Shown here piece after piece: positions 15,423-22,831 of a DNA stretch of 38,374 nucleotides. Every line of letters begins with the position of its first letter. Within the stretch, counting starts at the first letter, position 1. The DNA is from Herbaspirillum sp. (GTDB taxonomy: Bacteria > Pseudomonadota > Gammaproteobacteria > Burkholderiales > Burkholderiaceae_D). The notes beneath the pieces are model-generated. The model was not told where the DNA came from, searched no databases, and was given only the letters and a program-made list of their open reading frames with translations. The stretch covers positions 1 to 38,374 of the forward strand of contig JAQGLY010000059.1 in assembly GCA_028292625.1 (NCBI GenBank). Direction: 5' to 3'. A program made the position numbers and the translations under genes.

Positions 15423-16616
15423 TTATACGTCGAGTCCGAACATCGGGCGCAAACGCGTGCCCAGTACGTTGCCGAAGAACGCCGCCACCATCCAGAGCCA
15501 GCCATGCAGGCTGCCTGACACGATGCCGCTAAAGTACGCGCCGATATTGCAACCGTATGCGAGCCGCGCTCCGTATCCCAGCAGCAGTCCCCCAAGGATC
15601 GCCGCCAGCACCGAGCGCAGCGGTATCCGCCATACAGGCGCATACCGTCCCGCCAGCGCCGAGGCTGCCAGTGCACCGATGACGATGCCGGCATCCATCA
15701 CGGATGTCACATCGCGGCCGAGCGGCGCGTGCAGGCTTGCGGCGTTCGCGGCGGATGTCCAATACGGCCAGCTCGCCACATCGATACCCGCGCCCGACAG
15801 CATCTTTGCGCCCCACAATGCAAAGGCCGACGTGACTCCCCACGGCCGCCCCGACAGGGCGAGCGTCGCGAAATTGAGCAGCGCAAGGGCGATCGCGCCT
15901 GCGGCGAGCGGCCACGGCCCGCGCAGCCATAGGAGCGTATGGCGTGGCTGAACATGGTCGCTGACAAGGCGTCCGTGACGTCGCCGCTCGATCCACACAG
16001 TCATCAATGCAATCGCGCCGAATACACTCCAGTTCAGAGCGAGGGCCGGCGCCACGCCGAGCATCTTGATCAAGGAGGTTGCCGGTAACGACGGCAAGCT
16101 TGTCCAAAACGGCATGTGCGCGGTAGCGATCACCGAACCGGCAATGAATGCGAAGAGCGTGATCACCATGCGCGTGCTGCCGCCGCCGACCGTGTACAGG
16201 GTGCCGGATGCGCAGCCGCCGCCGAGCTGCATCCCGAGCCCGAAGATGAATGCGCCGAAAACCACGGACGTCCCGGCCGGCGATACGAGGCCGGTCACTG
16301 CGTTCCCGAAAAGGGTGCCATTGGCCAGCACCGGAAAAAACAATAACGTCCCGAGCGCCAGCATCAGCATCTGCGCGCGCAATCCTGCGCCGCGTCCATC
16401 GGCGATAAAAACGCGCCAGGCCGATGTGAAACCGAACGCTGCGTGATACAGCGTCAGGCCCAGTAGCGCACCGACGACGTACAGGGCCGCCTGACGCGGG
16501 CCGGCCACGGACGCGAAGTAAAGCACTCCCGCGATCATTAACAGGATTGCGATGCCAAGCGGTTTGGGATTAAGCGAAAAAAAACGCGGCGGGGAGCCTG
16601 CGGCAAGCTCAGACAT
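15423..16616 (-). CDS. YeeE/YedE-family (TsuA-like) sulfur-compound transporter
   Basis: A 397-residue inner-membrane protein with about nine to ten hydrophobic segments. It carries the paired family signatures: GLGMQLGGGCASGTLYTVGGGS in the first half (given here by its core GGGCASGT) and GYGARLAYGCNIGAYF plus SLHGWLWMVAAFFGN in the second half. The conserved Cys in GGGCASG and YGCNIG are the residues that relay thiosulfate in TsuA. The family imports thiosulfate or related sulfane sulfur. TsuA is often paired with a TusA-like TsuB, but no such small gene is adjacent here. It is divergent from the molybdenum hydroxylase genes. Confidence 0.88.
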   Translation of the reverse strand: MSELAAGSPPRFFSLNPKPLGIAILLMIAGVLYFASVAGPRQAALYVVGALLGLTLYHAAFGFTSAWRVFIADGRGAGLRAQMLMLALGTLLFFPVLANGTLFGNAVTGLVSPAGTSVVFGAFIFGLGMQLGGGCASGTLYTVGGGSTRMVITLFAFIAGSVIATAHMPFWTSLPSLPATSLIKMLGVAPALALNWSVFGAIALMTVWIERRRHGRLVSDHVQPRHTLLWLRGPWPLAAGAIALALLNFATLALSGRPWGVTSAFALWGAKMLSGAGIDVASWPYWTSAANAASLHAPLGRDVTSVMDAGIVIGALAASALAGRYAPVWRIPLRSVLAAILGGLLLGYGARLAYGCNIGAYFSGIVSGSLHGWLWMVAAFFGNVLGTRLRPMFGLDV

Positions 16617-16931
16617 AAAAATTCTACCTGGATAAGTATGATTGGGCGCGAGGATTCAAGCCTGGGCCCATGTGGGAAAAGCGCATGATTATCCCTCTTT
16701 TTGCGGCGGCATGCAGAGCATGGAAAATGTCCGCTGGCGAGGACGGTCGGAATGGCGCGGCGCTGGCGTTATTGCAGACCGACACGCAATCGGAGCGTTG
16801 GTCGATCAGCGCCGCCGCGCGCGGCCTGCACGCCGCAACCATTCCGGCTAATATACGTTAGCTTTTTTGAGCCAAAGCTTTTAATCAAAGGCTTTTTACA
16901 TTTTGAATTTCTCTGGACAAGGGGTTCTGGC
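16617..16931. promoter_or_regulatory. divergent intergenic region between the YeeE-type and iorA-type genes
   Basis: About 315 bases. The last 80 bases (from 16855) are AT-rich and probably hold the promoter of the rightward operon; AAGGGG before the ATG is its ribosome site. Open frames across the first part lack any family support. Confidence 0.4.
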
Positions 16932-17432
16932 ATGGCAAAACTGACCGTCAACGGTGCAGTGCGTGAGTTCGAGGCGGAGGACACTACGCCGCTGTTATGG
17001 GTGCTGCGAGAGCAGCTTGGTTTGACCGGTACCAAATTCGGTTGCGGGATCGCGCAGTGCGGCGCCTGCACCGTCCACATCGACGGCGTGGCCACCCGCA
17101 GTTGCGTGCGGCCGGTCTCGACCGTCACCCCGGCTAATAAAATCGTCACCATCGAAGGGCTGTCCCCTGACGGTTCGCATCCGGTGCAAAAAGCCTGGGC
17201 AGCGCTCGACGTCCCGCAATGCGGCTATTGCCAGAGCGGCATGATCATGGCCGCGACGGCGCTACTGCGCGATAAGCCGAATCCCACCGATGCCGACATC
17301 GAGACGATCACCAACATCTGCCGCTGCGGCACTTATAACCGCATCCGCGCCGCCATCAAGGTGGTCGCCAAAGGCGGCGATACCAGTCAGGCCGGCCTGC
17401 ACATCAAGCACACCGACGGGAGCACGACATGA
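16932..17432 (+). CDS. iorA: [2Fe-2S] subunit of a molybdenum hydroxylase (isoquinoline 1-oxidoreductase alpha type)
   Basis: A 166-residue protein with two [2Fe-2S] sites. The plant-ferredoxin-type N-terminal cluster uses Cys38, Cys43, Cys46 (GCGIAQCGACTVHI) and Cys58. The C-terminal four-helix cluster uses Cys97, Cys100 (QCGYCQSG), Cys130 and Cys132 (NICRCGTYNR). It passes electrons from the molybdenum subunit. The ATG is supported by AAGGGG upstream and by the start of the ferredoxin domain; the open frame extends further back but without similarity. Its stop overlaps the next gene's start by four bases (ATGA). The exact substrate may not be isoquinoline; quinoline, nicotinate or aldehyde substrates are possible. 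Confidence 0.85.
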   Translation: MAKLTVNGAVREFEAEDTTPLLWVLREQLGLTGTKFGCGIAQCGACTVHIDGVATRSCVRPVSTVTPANKIVTIEGLSPDGSHPVQKAWAALDVPQCGYCQSGMIMAATALLRDKPNPTDADIETITNICRCGTYNRIRAAIKVVAKGGDTSQAGLHIKHTDGSTT

Positions 17433-19603
17433 GCGACACTCCAATGCTTTCACGCCGCCGGTTCCTGGTCGGTTCGGCTGCCGCGACAGGCGGCCTGATG
17501 ATCTCTTTCCATATTCCTTTCATCGGTAGCGCCCAGGCGCAAGACGCCGTCACGCCGGAAGTCAACGCATGGGTAGTGATACGCCCGGACGACACCGTGG
17601 CGATCCGTATCGTGCGTTCCGAAATGGGGCAGGGCACGCTGACCGGGCTCGCGCAACTGGTAGCCGAGGAGCTGGAATGCGACTGGGCTCGCGTGACCAC
17701 CGAATACCCGACCCCCGGACAGAGCCTCGCGCGCAATCGCGTTTGGGGCAATTTCTCTACTGGCGGCAGTCACGGCATCCGCGAGTCGCAAGACTACGTG
17801 CGTAAAGGCGGCGCCACTGCGCGCATGATGCTGTTGCAGGCCGCCGCCAACGAATGGAAAGTGCCGGTCGCCGAATGCCGCGTCGCCGACGGCGTCATCA
17901 CGCATGCCGCGGGCCATCGCACTACGTTCGGCAAGGTCGCCTCTGCTGCGGCGAAGCTGACGCCGCCGGCCGCCGTTACTCTGAAAGACCCGAAAGACTG
18001 GAAGCTGGTCGGCAAGCGCCTGGCGCGGCTCGACACAGTCGCCAAGACGACCGGCGCGCAAATCTACGGCATCGACCTCAAGCTGCCCGGTATGCTCAAT
18101 GCCGCGATCAAGGCTTGCCCGGTATTCGGCGGCAAAGTCAAAAGCTTCAACGCCGCCGCCATCGAGAAAAGGCCGGGCATCAAAAAGGTGGTACAGGTCG
18201 GCGACAACGCGGTGGCCGTCATTGCCGACACATGGTGGCGCGCAAAAAGCGCGCTCGAGGCGCTGCCCATCGAGTGGGACAACGGACCCAACGGCAGCGC
18301 CAGCAGCGCCAGCATCGCGCAGTTCCTGAAAGCCGGCCTGGATGCCAACGACGCTGTCGTCGGCAACAGCAATGGCGACGCGCCAGCCGCCATTGCAAAG
18401 GCGGCGCGCAAGGTCGAGGCGGTGTATTCCTTCCCGTACCAGGCGCACGCCACGATGGAAACCATGAACGCCACCGCGAAGTGGACGCCGGAGCGCTGCG
18501 AAGTCTGGGCGCCGACGCAAAACGGTGAAGCGGCGCTGGCTACTGCCGCCCAAGCTGCCGGCCTGCCGCCGTCGAAGTGCGAAGTCTACAAGCAGCTCCT
18601 TGGCGGCGGCTTCGGCCGGCGCGGGGCGCATGACTGGGTGCGGCAAGCGGTCGAGATCGCAAAGCAGATGCCCGGCACCCCGATCAAGCTGATCTGGACG
18701 CGCGAAGAAGACATGACGCATGGCCGCTACCATCCGATCACGCAGTGCAAAATGTCCGCCGGACTGGACGAAAAGGGCAATGTCACCGCCCTGCACATGC
18801 GCATTTCCGGCCAGTCGATCCTCGCCACCGTGGCCCCGGAAAACATCAAGAACGGCAAGGACCCGGTGGTGTTCCAGGGCCTCAACGCGCCCGGACCGGA
18901 AGCTTCGATCGGCTACAGTTTTCCGAATCTGCTGATCGACCATTCGATGCGCAACCCGCACGTGCCGGCGGGATTCTGGCGCGGCGTCAATCTGAACCAG
19001 AACACGATCTACCTTGAATCCTTCATCGACGAACTCGCCCATGCGACCAAACAGGATCCGCTGGCATTCCGCCGCAAGCTGATGGCCGACCATCCAAAGC
19101 CTCTGGCGGTCCTGAATGCGGCAGCCGAGCGTGGCGGCTGGGGCCAACCGGCGCCCAAAGGCGTGTTCCGCGGACTGGCGCAAACCATGGGTTTTGGCAG
19201 CTATGTCGCGGCCTGTGTCGAGATCTCGATCGGCGACGACGGCGTACTGAAAATCCATCGCATTGTTGCCGCCACCGATCCCGGCCACGCCGTCAACCCG
19301 CAGCAGATCGAAGCCCAGGTCGAGGGCTCCTTCGTGTTTGGCCTGTCGGCCGCGTTGTATGGCGAATGCACGGTCAAGGACGGCCGCATCGAACAGCAAA
19401 ACTTCAACACCTATGAAGTGATGCGAATGGCTGGCATGCCGAAGGTCGAGACCATCTTGATGCCATCCGGCGGTTTCTGGGGCGGGGTGGGCGAACCGAC
19501 GATTGCGGTGGCCGCACCGGCGGTGCTCAATGCAATCTTCGCCGCCACCGGCAAACGGATTCGCGATCTGCCGTTGAAGAATCACGACCTGAAGAAGGCA
19601 TGA
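17429..19603 (+). CDS. iorB: molybdopterin-binding subunit (isoquinoline 1-oxidoreductase beta type)
   Basis: A 724-residue xanthine-dehydrogenase-family large subunit. It has a Tat signal at the N-terminus (LSRRRFLVGSAAATGG, RR at 9-10; cleavage likely after AQA), so the complex is probably exported folded to the periplasm with its small partner. Molybdopterin segments include RSEMGQGTLTGLAQ, QLLGGGFGRRGAHD, PAGFWRGVN and the C-terminal GGVGEPTIAVAAPAV, whose Glu is the usual catalytic base. No FAD subunit is encoded, so electrons likely go to a cytochrome or another acceptor. No XdhC-type maturation gene lies next to it in the window. A four-base overlap couples it to the iron-sulfur subunit. 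Confidence 0.87.
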   Translation: MSDTPMLSRRRFLVGSAAATGGLMISFHIPFIGSAQAQDAVTPEVNAWVVIRPDDTVAIRIVRSEMGQGTLTGLAQLVAEELECDWARVTTEYPTPGQSLARNRVWGNFSTGGSHGIRESQDYVRKGGATARMMLLQAAANEWKVPVAECRVADGVITHAAGHRTTFGKVASAAAKLTPPAAVTLKDPKDWKLVGKRLARLDTVAKTTGAQIYGIDLKLPGMLNAAIKACPVFGGKVKSFNAAAIEKRPGIKKVVQVGDNAVAVIADTWWRAKSALEALPIEWDNGPNGSASSASIAQFLKAGLDANDAVVGNSNGDAPAAIAKAARKVEAVYSFPYQAHATMETMNATAKWTPERCEVWAPTQNGEAALATAAQAAGLPPSKCEVYKQLLGGGFGRRGAHDWVRQAVEIAKQMPGTPIKLIWTREEDMTHGRYHPITQCKMSAGLDEKGNVTALHMRISGQSILATVAPENIKNGKDPVVFQGLNAPGPEASIGYSFPNLLIDHSMRNPHVPAGFWRGVNLNQNTIYLESFIDELAHATKQDPLAFRRKLMADHPKPLAVLNAAAERGGWGQPAPKGVFRGLAQTMGFGSYVAACVEISIGDDGVLKIHRIVAATDPGHAVNPQQIEAQVEGSFVFGLSAALYGECTVKDGRIEQQNFNTYEVMRMAGMPKVETILMPSGGFWGGVGEPTIAVAAPAVLNAIFAATGKRIRDLPLKNHDLKKA

Positions 19604-19676
19604 GATCGGTCGCGTTGCATTTACTCCGACCTCATGTTGTTGGGGGTACGGAAATGCGAGGCGTCACTTAGGTGAG

Positions 19677-19698
19677 CGCACGGAAATAACTCCGTGCG
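19677..19698. repeat. inverted repeat downstream of iorB
   Basis: CGCACGGA and TCCGTGCG form a perfect eight-base stem with a six-base loop (AATAAC). It has no T-run of its own and lies just before the terminator hairpin, so it may stabilise the mRNA 3' end. Confidence 0.5.
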
Positions 19699-19723
19699 AT
19701 GCAGGAGATGGAATAGCGTTACG

Positions 19724-19756
19724 AAAGCCCGACCTGGTATTCCGGTCGGGCTTTTT
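19724..19756 (+). terminator. rho-independent terminator of the iorAB operon
   Basis: AAAGCCCGACC (19724-19734) pairs perfectly with GGTCGGGCTTT (19744-19754), with a nine-base loop and T-run. It lies 120 bases after the iorB stop. Confidence 0.9.
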
Positions 19757-19820
19757 CCATTAGTAGGTACGTTTTGCCAATGCCACACCTAAAAACAAAC
19801 GTTGATGCTAAAAAGACAAG

Positions 19821-19826
19821 TATAAT
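19821..19826 (+). promoter_or_regulatory. candidate -10 box of the PEP-CTERM gene
   Basis: A consensus TATAAT lies 73 bases before the next start codon in AT-rich DNA. No good -35 box is found at the usual distance, so activation by a regulator is possible. Confidence 0.35.
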
Positions 19827-19849
19827 CAAAAAACTTGTTTAAATAATAA

Positions 19850-19872
19850 GCATTATTTATCGAAAATAATGC
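19850..19872. promoter_or_regulatory. inverted repeat upstream of the PEP-CTERM gene, candidate operator
   Basis: GCATTATTT (19850-19858) and AAATAATGC (19864-19872) are perfect inverted copies separated by ATCGA. It sits between the TATAAT box and the start codon, where a repressor site or a 5' leader hairpin could act. Confidence 0.45.
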
Positions 19873-19898
19873 AATCCAAAATCCGGGGAAAACGTCTC

Positions 19899-20447
19899 AT
19901 GAAAAAACTTCTACGTACTGTTGGCTTCATTAGCATGATGGCGGCAAGCGCCATGTCCCATGCAAGCACCTATGATTTCTCTTATACATTTACCACCGGG
20001 GAAGTGGTCACGGGCTCGTTCGATGGCAGCGCAAGCGGCAATCTGATTACCATTCTGTCCAACCTCGCGATCAGTCTGGATGGCATTGCTTTCAGCGGTA
20101 GTGGGACTCTTTCTTCTTACGGAATTTCGCAGGGCTCTATTGGCGGTCCTGCGGTTGTCTCGTTTAATGGATTGGAGAACAATTTCATCGCGGGCGATGG
20201 CGATCTGTTGCATCTGGCCGGGACGAACATCTTGTATATGGCCGCTTTTAACGGGGGTGCCACCGATGCCGCTGGGTATCAGACGGCAACCGCTGCGAAT
20301 GGGGATGGAGACGGTTCGTACGACGCATCACGCTGGAATATCGCCGCTGTTTCCGCGGTGCCGGAACCAGGGACGTATGCGTTGATGCTGGCCGGGTTGG
20401 GGCTCGTTGGGGTTGCTGTGCGACGTCGTCGGGCGGGGTCGGTCTGA
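19899..20447 (+). CDS. PEP-CTERM sorting-domain exported protein
   Basis: A 182-residue secreted protein. It has an N-terminal signal peptide (MKKLLRTVGFISMMAASAMS then HAS) and a mature region rich in Gly, Ser and Asn with predicted beta structure. The C-terminal signal is VPEPGTYALMLAGLGLVG followed by VRRRR: the VPEP motif, a membrane helix and an Arg cluster. PEP-CTERM proteins are processed by an exosortase (EpsH/XrtA type) and are linked to exopolysaccharide and floc formation; no exosortase is in this window. The ATG at 19899 follows GGGGAAAA; a start ten codons earlier is less likely. Specific function is unknown. Confidence 0.9.
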   Translation: MKKLLRTVGFISMMAASAMSHASTYDFSYTFTTGEVVTGSFDGSASGNLITILSNLAISLDGIAFSGSGTLSSYGISQGSIGGPAVVSFNGLENNFIAGDGDLLHLAGTNILYMAAFNGGATDAAGYQTATAANGDGDGSYDASRWNIAAVSAVPEPGTYALMLAGLGLVGVAVRRRRAGSV

Positions 20448-20541
20448 TCCAGTCCAAGGCCCTTGAGCGTGCCAAGTAGCCGTTCAGCCGCACCTGAAAG
20501 AGAGGCAAGCTGACGTATGCAATAGCGCTATCTCATTGCGT

Positions 20542-21579
20542 CTAAACCGCCTCGGTAGGAGCAGGCGATTGGACGATGCTCTTCGGCGGGATAGGTTGTG
20601 CTGCCTTGTCAATCGCTGACATCACCTGCTGCGGAACCAGATGCTGAATCATGTGGCCGGCCCCTGGCAAGAGGATCAGCTCGCTCTGTGGCAGCTCCTT
20701 ATGCAGACGTTCGGAGTGTAGTTTCGAAGCGATGTGCAGATCGCTCGCCCCAGACATGATGACCACCGGCATGCGCAGTTCGGGGTAGCGTGCGCTCAGC
20801 TTATAAGCCGAAGGAATCATCAGCCCGGTTTCAGCAGCGCTCGCGCGTAGCTGGACTGGGCGCAAGGTCATCCAGACTGGGAACTCATTTTTGAAGCGTG
20901 CCGTCGGCTTGGCTGGAGCGAAGATTTTGCGCACCATGGCTGGCCAAATCAGCCGGCCGATCAACGGCGAAATCGTATAGCGCATCAAATCGCCGATGAG
21001 GGGCAGTGCAGCCGGTGACAATAACGGCACATCGAGGCGGGGAGTTGGGTAGTAATAACCAGAGAGCAGCACCAGGCTGCGCACATACTCCGGATACGCC
21101 AATCCGAGCGCTACCGCTACCATCGCTCCCCATGAGTGACCGACGACGACAGGCTGCTCCACGCCGAGGCGTTGCAGCGCCTGATAAAGCAATTGAGCCT
21201 GTGCCCCCGGCCCCCATATCGTCGTGCGGGGCCGCTCGCTATAGCCGTAACCCGGCCGGTCGAAAACGATAACACGGTATTTGTCAGAGGCAAGGTCAAG
21301 CAAGCCGCTGACATCAAAATCCTTGGCCATCGTACCGTTTCCGTGCAACAGCACCACGGGTTTCCCTTGTCCGCGCTCAAGATAATGCAGACGTACCCCA
21401 TCAACCGCAATAAACTTTCCTGCCGGCGGGTTCTCCTGTTCGGCCAGCTTGCTCCGATATTGCACGTACATGGCTGCTGCCGCCAATGCAACGCCTGTCC
21501 CAAGAAGCCAGGGAGCGCGCCGTCGAACCAATGAGCGATCTGCCTTTACCCTGGATGGTGGATGGTCGTCGATACTCAT
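20542..21579 (-). CDS. membrane-anchored alpha/beta-hydrolase
   Basis: A 345-residue protein. Residues 20-45 contain a basic segment and one hydrophobic stretch (APWLLGTGVALAAAAMYV), consistent with a signal anchor that places the enzyme outside the inner membrane. The hydrolase domain has the oxyanion motif VVLLHGNGTM, the nucleophile elbow VGHSWGAMVAVAL, an Asp in MSGASDLHI and the His in LPGAGHMIQH. The cap lies between. The ATG at complement 21579 is preceded by AAGGAGG, a strong ribosome site; an ATG eight codons earlier lacks one. It lies downstream, on the same strand, of an integron-type cassette. The substrate is unknown; esterase, haloalkane-dehalogenase-like or epoxide-hydrolase roles are possible. 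Confidence 0.85.
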   Translation of the reverse strand: MSIDDHPPSRVKADRSLVRRRAPWLLGTGVALAAAAMYVQYRSKLAEQENPPAGKFIAVDGVRLHYLERGQGKPVVLLHGNGTMAKDFDVSGLLDLASDKYRVIVFDRPGYGYSERPRTTIWGPGAQAQLLYQALQRLGVEQPVVVGHSWGAMVAVALGLAYPEYVRSLVLLSGYYYPTPRLDVPLLSPAALPLIGDLMRYTISPLIGRLIWPAMVRKIFAPAKPTARFKNEFPVWMTLRPVQLRASAAETGLMIPSAYKLSARYPELRMPVVIMSGASDLHIASKLHSERLHKELPQSELILLPGAGHMIQHLVPQQVMSAIDKAAQPIPPKSIVQSPAPTEAV

Positions 21580-21748
21580 TGCAGCCTCCTTCGTTAAATG
21601 CATCAGGAGTATTCAAAGTACGTCGAGAGACGCATTTGTGTCGGTAGGCAAAATTTGGATGTGTCGGTCGGCCAAACACCTAAAATGCAGTAGTGTATGC
21701 GCGGAAAGTGCATCTCCAGGTAGGAGTGGTGGAGTACCTGGCGCCTTC

Positions 21749-21810
21749 TCTTAACGTTCGAGTTAAGGCCGCAGCCCAACAGGACGTCGGCCTTCAACGA
21801 GTGGTTAGGC
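21749..21810 (-). repeat. integron attC site (62 bp)
   Basis: Read on the minus strand, the site runs GCCTAAC (R'', 21810-21804), an L'' arm CACTCGTTGAAGGCCG, a spacer, an L' arm CGGCCTTAACTCGAACG and GTTAAGA (R', 21755-21749). R'' fits RYYYAAC exactly; R' fits GTTRRRY except for its last base. The L arms are complementary except for an extra unpaired base on one side, the extrahelical base that sets attC polarity. The stop codon of the reductase gene lies inside R''. This is the layout of a mobile gene cassette. Confidence 0.8.
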
Positions 21811-22467
21811 GTCCGTGTGCCCTTGTCGCCGTAGGACGACATGCGTGGCCTTCTCCGACGCTACGAATTCCACGCATTCGTATCCCAGGGCCCGCAAGTC
21901 AACCCCTTCGAACAGCGGCTCTCCCCGGCCAAGCAGGACCGGCGCGATAGCAATGTGCAGTTCATCAATGAGGCCCTCACGGAGATATTGCTGGATTGTG
22001 TCCGGCCCACCGCCGATCCGCACGTCCATTCCGGCAGCGGCCTCGCGTGCACGGTCGAGCGCCTCGCGAATGCCTCCTGTTATGAAGTGGAACGTCGTGC
22101 CGCCTTCCATCTCGATGGAGGGACGAGCATAATGGGTCAAGATGAAGACTGGAACGTGATACGGTGGATTGCCTCCCCACCAGCCTTTCCAGTTTGTGTC
22201 CGGCCAGTCCCCACGATTGGGGGCGAACATGTTCCTTCCAAGAATCCAAGCCCCAACATTCTGAAAGCCACGGGCAGCGAAATCATCATCAACCCCGGAC
22301 GTACCGCCGTCCTTGCCGAACAAGGCGCGCTGGAACGTGCGTGTTGGGAATAGCCACTGGTGCAGTTCCGTCCCGCCAACGCCGAGCGGATTGTTGATGT
22401 CTTGATTCGGACCTGCTCCGTATCCGTCGAGCGAGACGGTGAAGCCCTCAACGCGAACTCGTGTCAT
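21805..22467 (-). CDS. RibD C-terminal/dihydrofolate reductase-like protein, in an integron-type cassette
   Basis: A 220-residue cytosolic protein. It begins MTRVRVEGFTVSLDGYGAGP, the first strand and loop of the RibD-C/YyaP-like fold. It continues with NVGAWILGRNMFAP, VFILTHYARPS, FHFITGGIREALDRA, VRIGGGPDTIQQYL and DELHIAIAPVLLGRGEPLF. The GGPDTIQQYL loop and APVLLGRG are the family's NADPH-binding signatures. Members are NADPH-dependent reductases; some resemble DHFR, but this one is not a trimethoprim-resistance DfrA. GTTAGGC lies 20 bases upstream of the ATG and an attC follows the gene, so it occupies a complete cassette. Such reductases are common cassette cargo with unknown substrate. 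Confidence 0.87.
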   Translation of the reverse strand: MTRVRVEGFTVSLDGYGAGPNQDINNPLGVGGTELHQWLFPTRTFQRALFGKDGGTSGVDDDFAARGFQNVGAWILGRNMFAPNRGDWPDTNWKGWWGGNPPYHVPVFILTHYARPSIEMEGGTTFHFITGGIREALDRAREAAAGMDVRIGGGPDTIQQYLREGLIDELHIAIAPVLLGRGEPLFEGVDLRALGYECVEFVASEKATHVVLRRQGHTDA

Positions 22468-22486
22468 CGTTTGCCTCCGTTTAGAC

Positions 22487-22493
22487 GCCTAAC
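22487..22493 (-). repeat. cassette boundary core site
   Basis: On the minus strand this is GTTAGGC, a perfect GTTRRRY integrase core site, 20 bases upstream of the reductase ATG. It marks the 5' junction, giving a cassette of about 738 bp (22492 to 21755). No RYYYAAC partner or second attC was found just upstream. Confidence 0.65.
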
Positions 22494-22831
22494 TTCTATT
22501 TAGATGGGAAAAAATTTCTGTCTAACTGGCGCGCCGTGTCCGCGGCACTGCCGAAGCGCGTTTCGATCGCCGGGGTTATTTCACTGATTATCTTTCGATC
22601 AATTACAAGAAACGACATTGAACACCCCCGTCTCAAGCAAGCATCACTCTTTTAAAGTATATTTTACGGCGTTTAACAGTCGCTATGTCTCTGTTAGACG
22701 CTTGCATGAACCCCCAATGCAAAGCATGTCCACAAACCCAACCAAGAGTTTCCCATGTCTTTCCAATTACCGTCCATTTCCCTGTTGTTTGCCCCCGCAA
22801 CTCAGGTCGTGAATTTCCTGAAGGAGCAAGC
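22494..22831. other. intergenic region between the cassette and the MetX-like gene
   Basis: About 338 bases. It contains GTCTAAC at 22527-22533 and GTTAGAC at 22693-22699, a convergent pair of core-like heptamers about 160 bases apart, too far for a normal attC. AAGGAG before 22832 is the ribosome site of the next gene. No integrase gene or fragment was found. Confidence 0.4.

Noticed and set aside
16670..16861. Small frame upstream of iorA
   Set aside because: It lacks similarity and a convincing ribosome site; the region is better explained as a divergent promoter region.
17450..19585. A 711-codon minus-strand frame antisense to iorB
   Set aside because: It is a long shadow of a GC-rich coding frame, has no recognisable domain and no ribosome site.
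19770..19800. Sigma-54-like TGGCA...TTGGCA upstream of the PEP-CTERM gene on the minus strand
   Set aside because: The spacing between the GG and GC elements is too short and the orientation is wrong for the gene.
20448..20541. Possible second attC after the alpha/beta-hydrolase gene
   Set aside because: No RYYYAAC/GTTRRRY pair or complementary arms were found, so the hydrolase is not supported as a second cassette.
21603..21842. A 79-codon minus-strand frame with SLKADVLLGCGLNSNVKRR
   Set aside because: It is the translation of the attC site and its flank, a known artefact of cassette sequences, and has no ribosome site.
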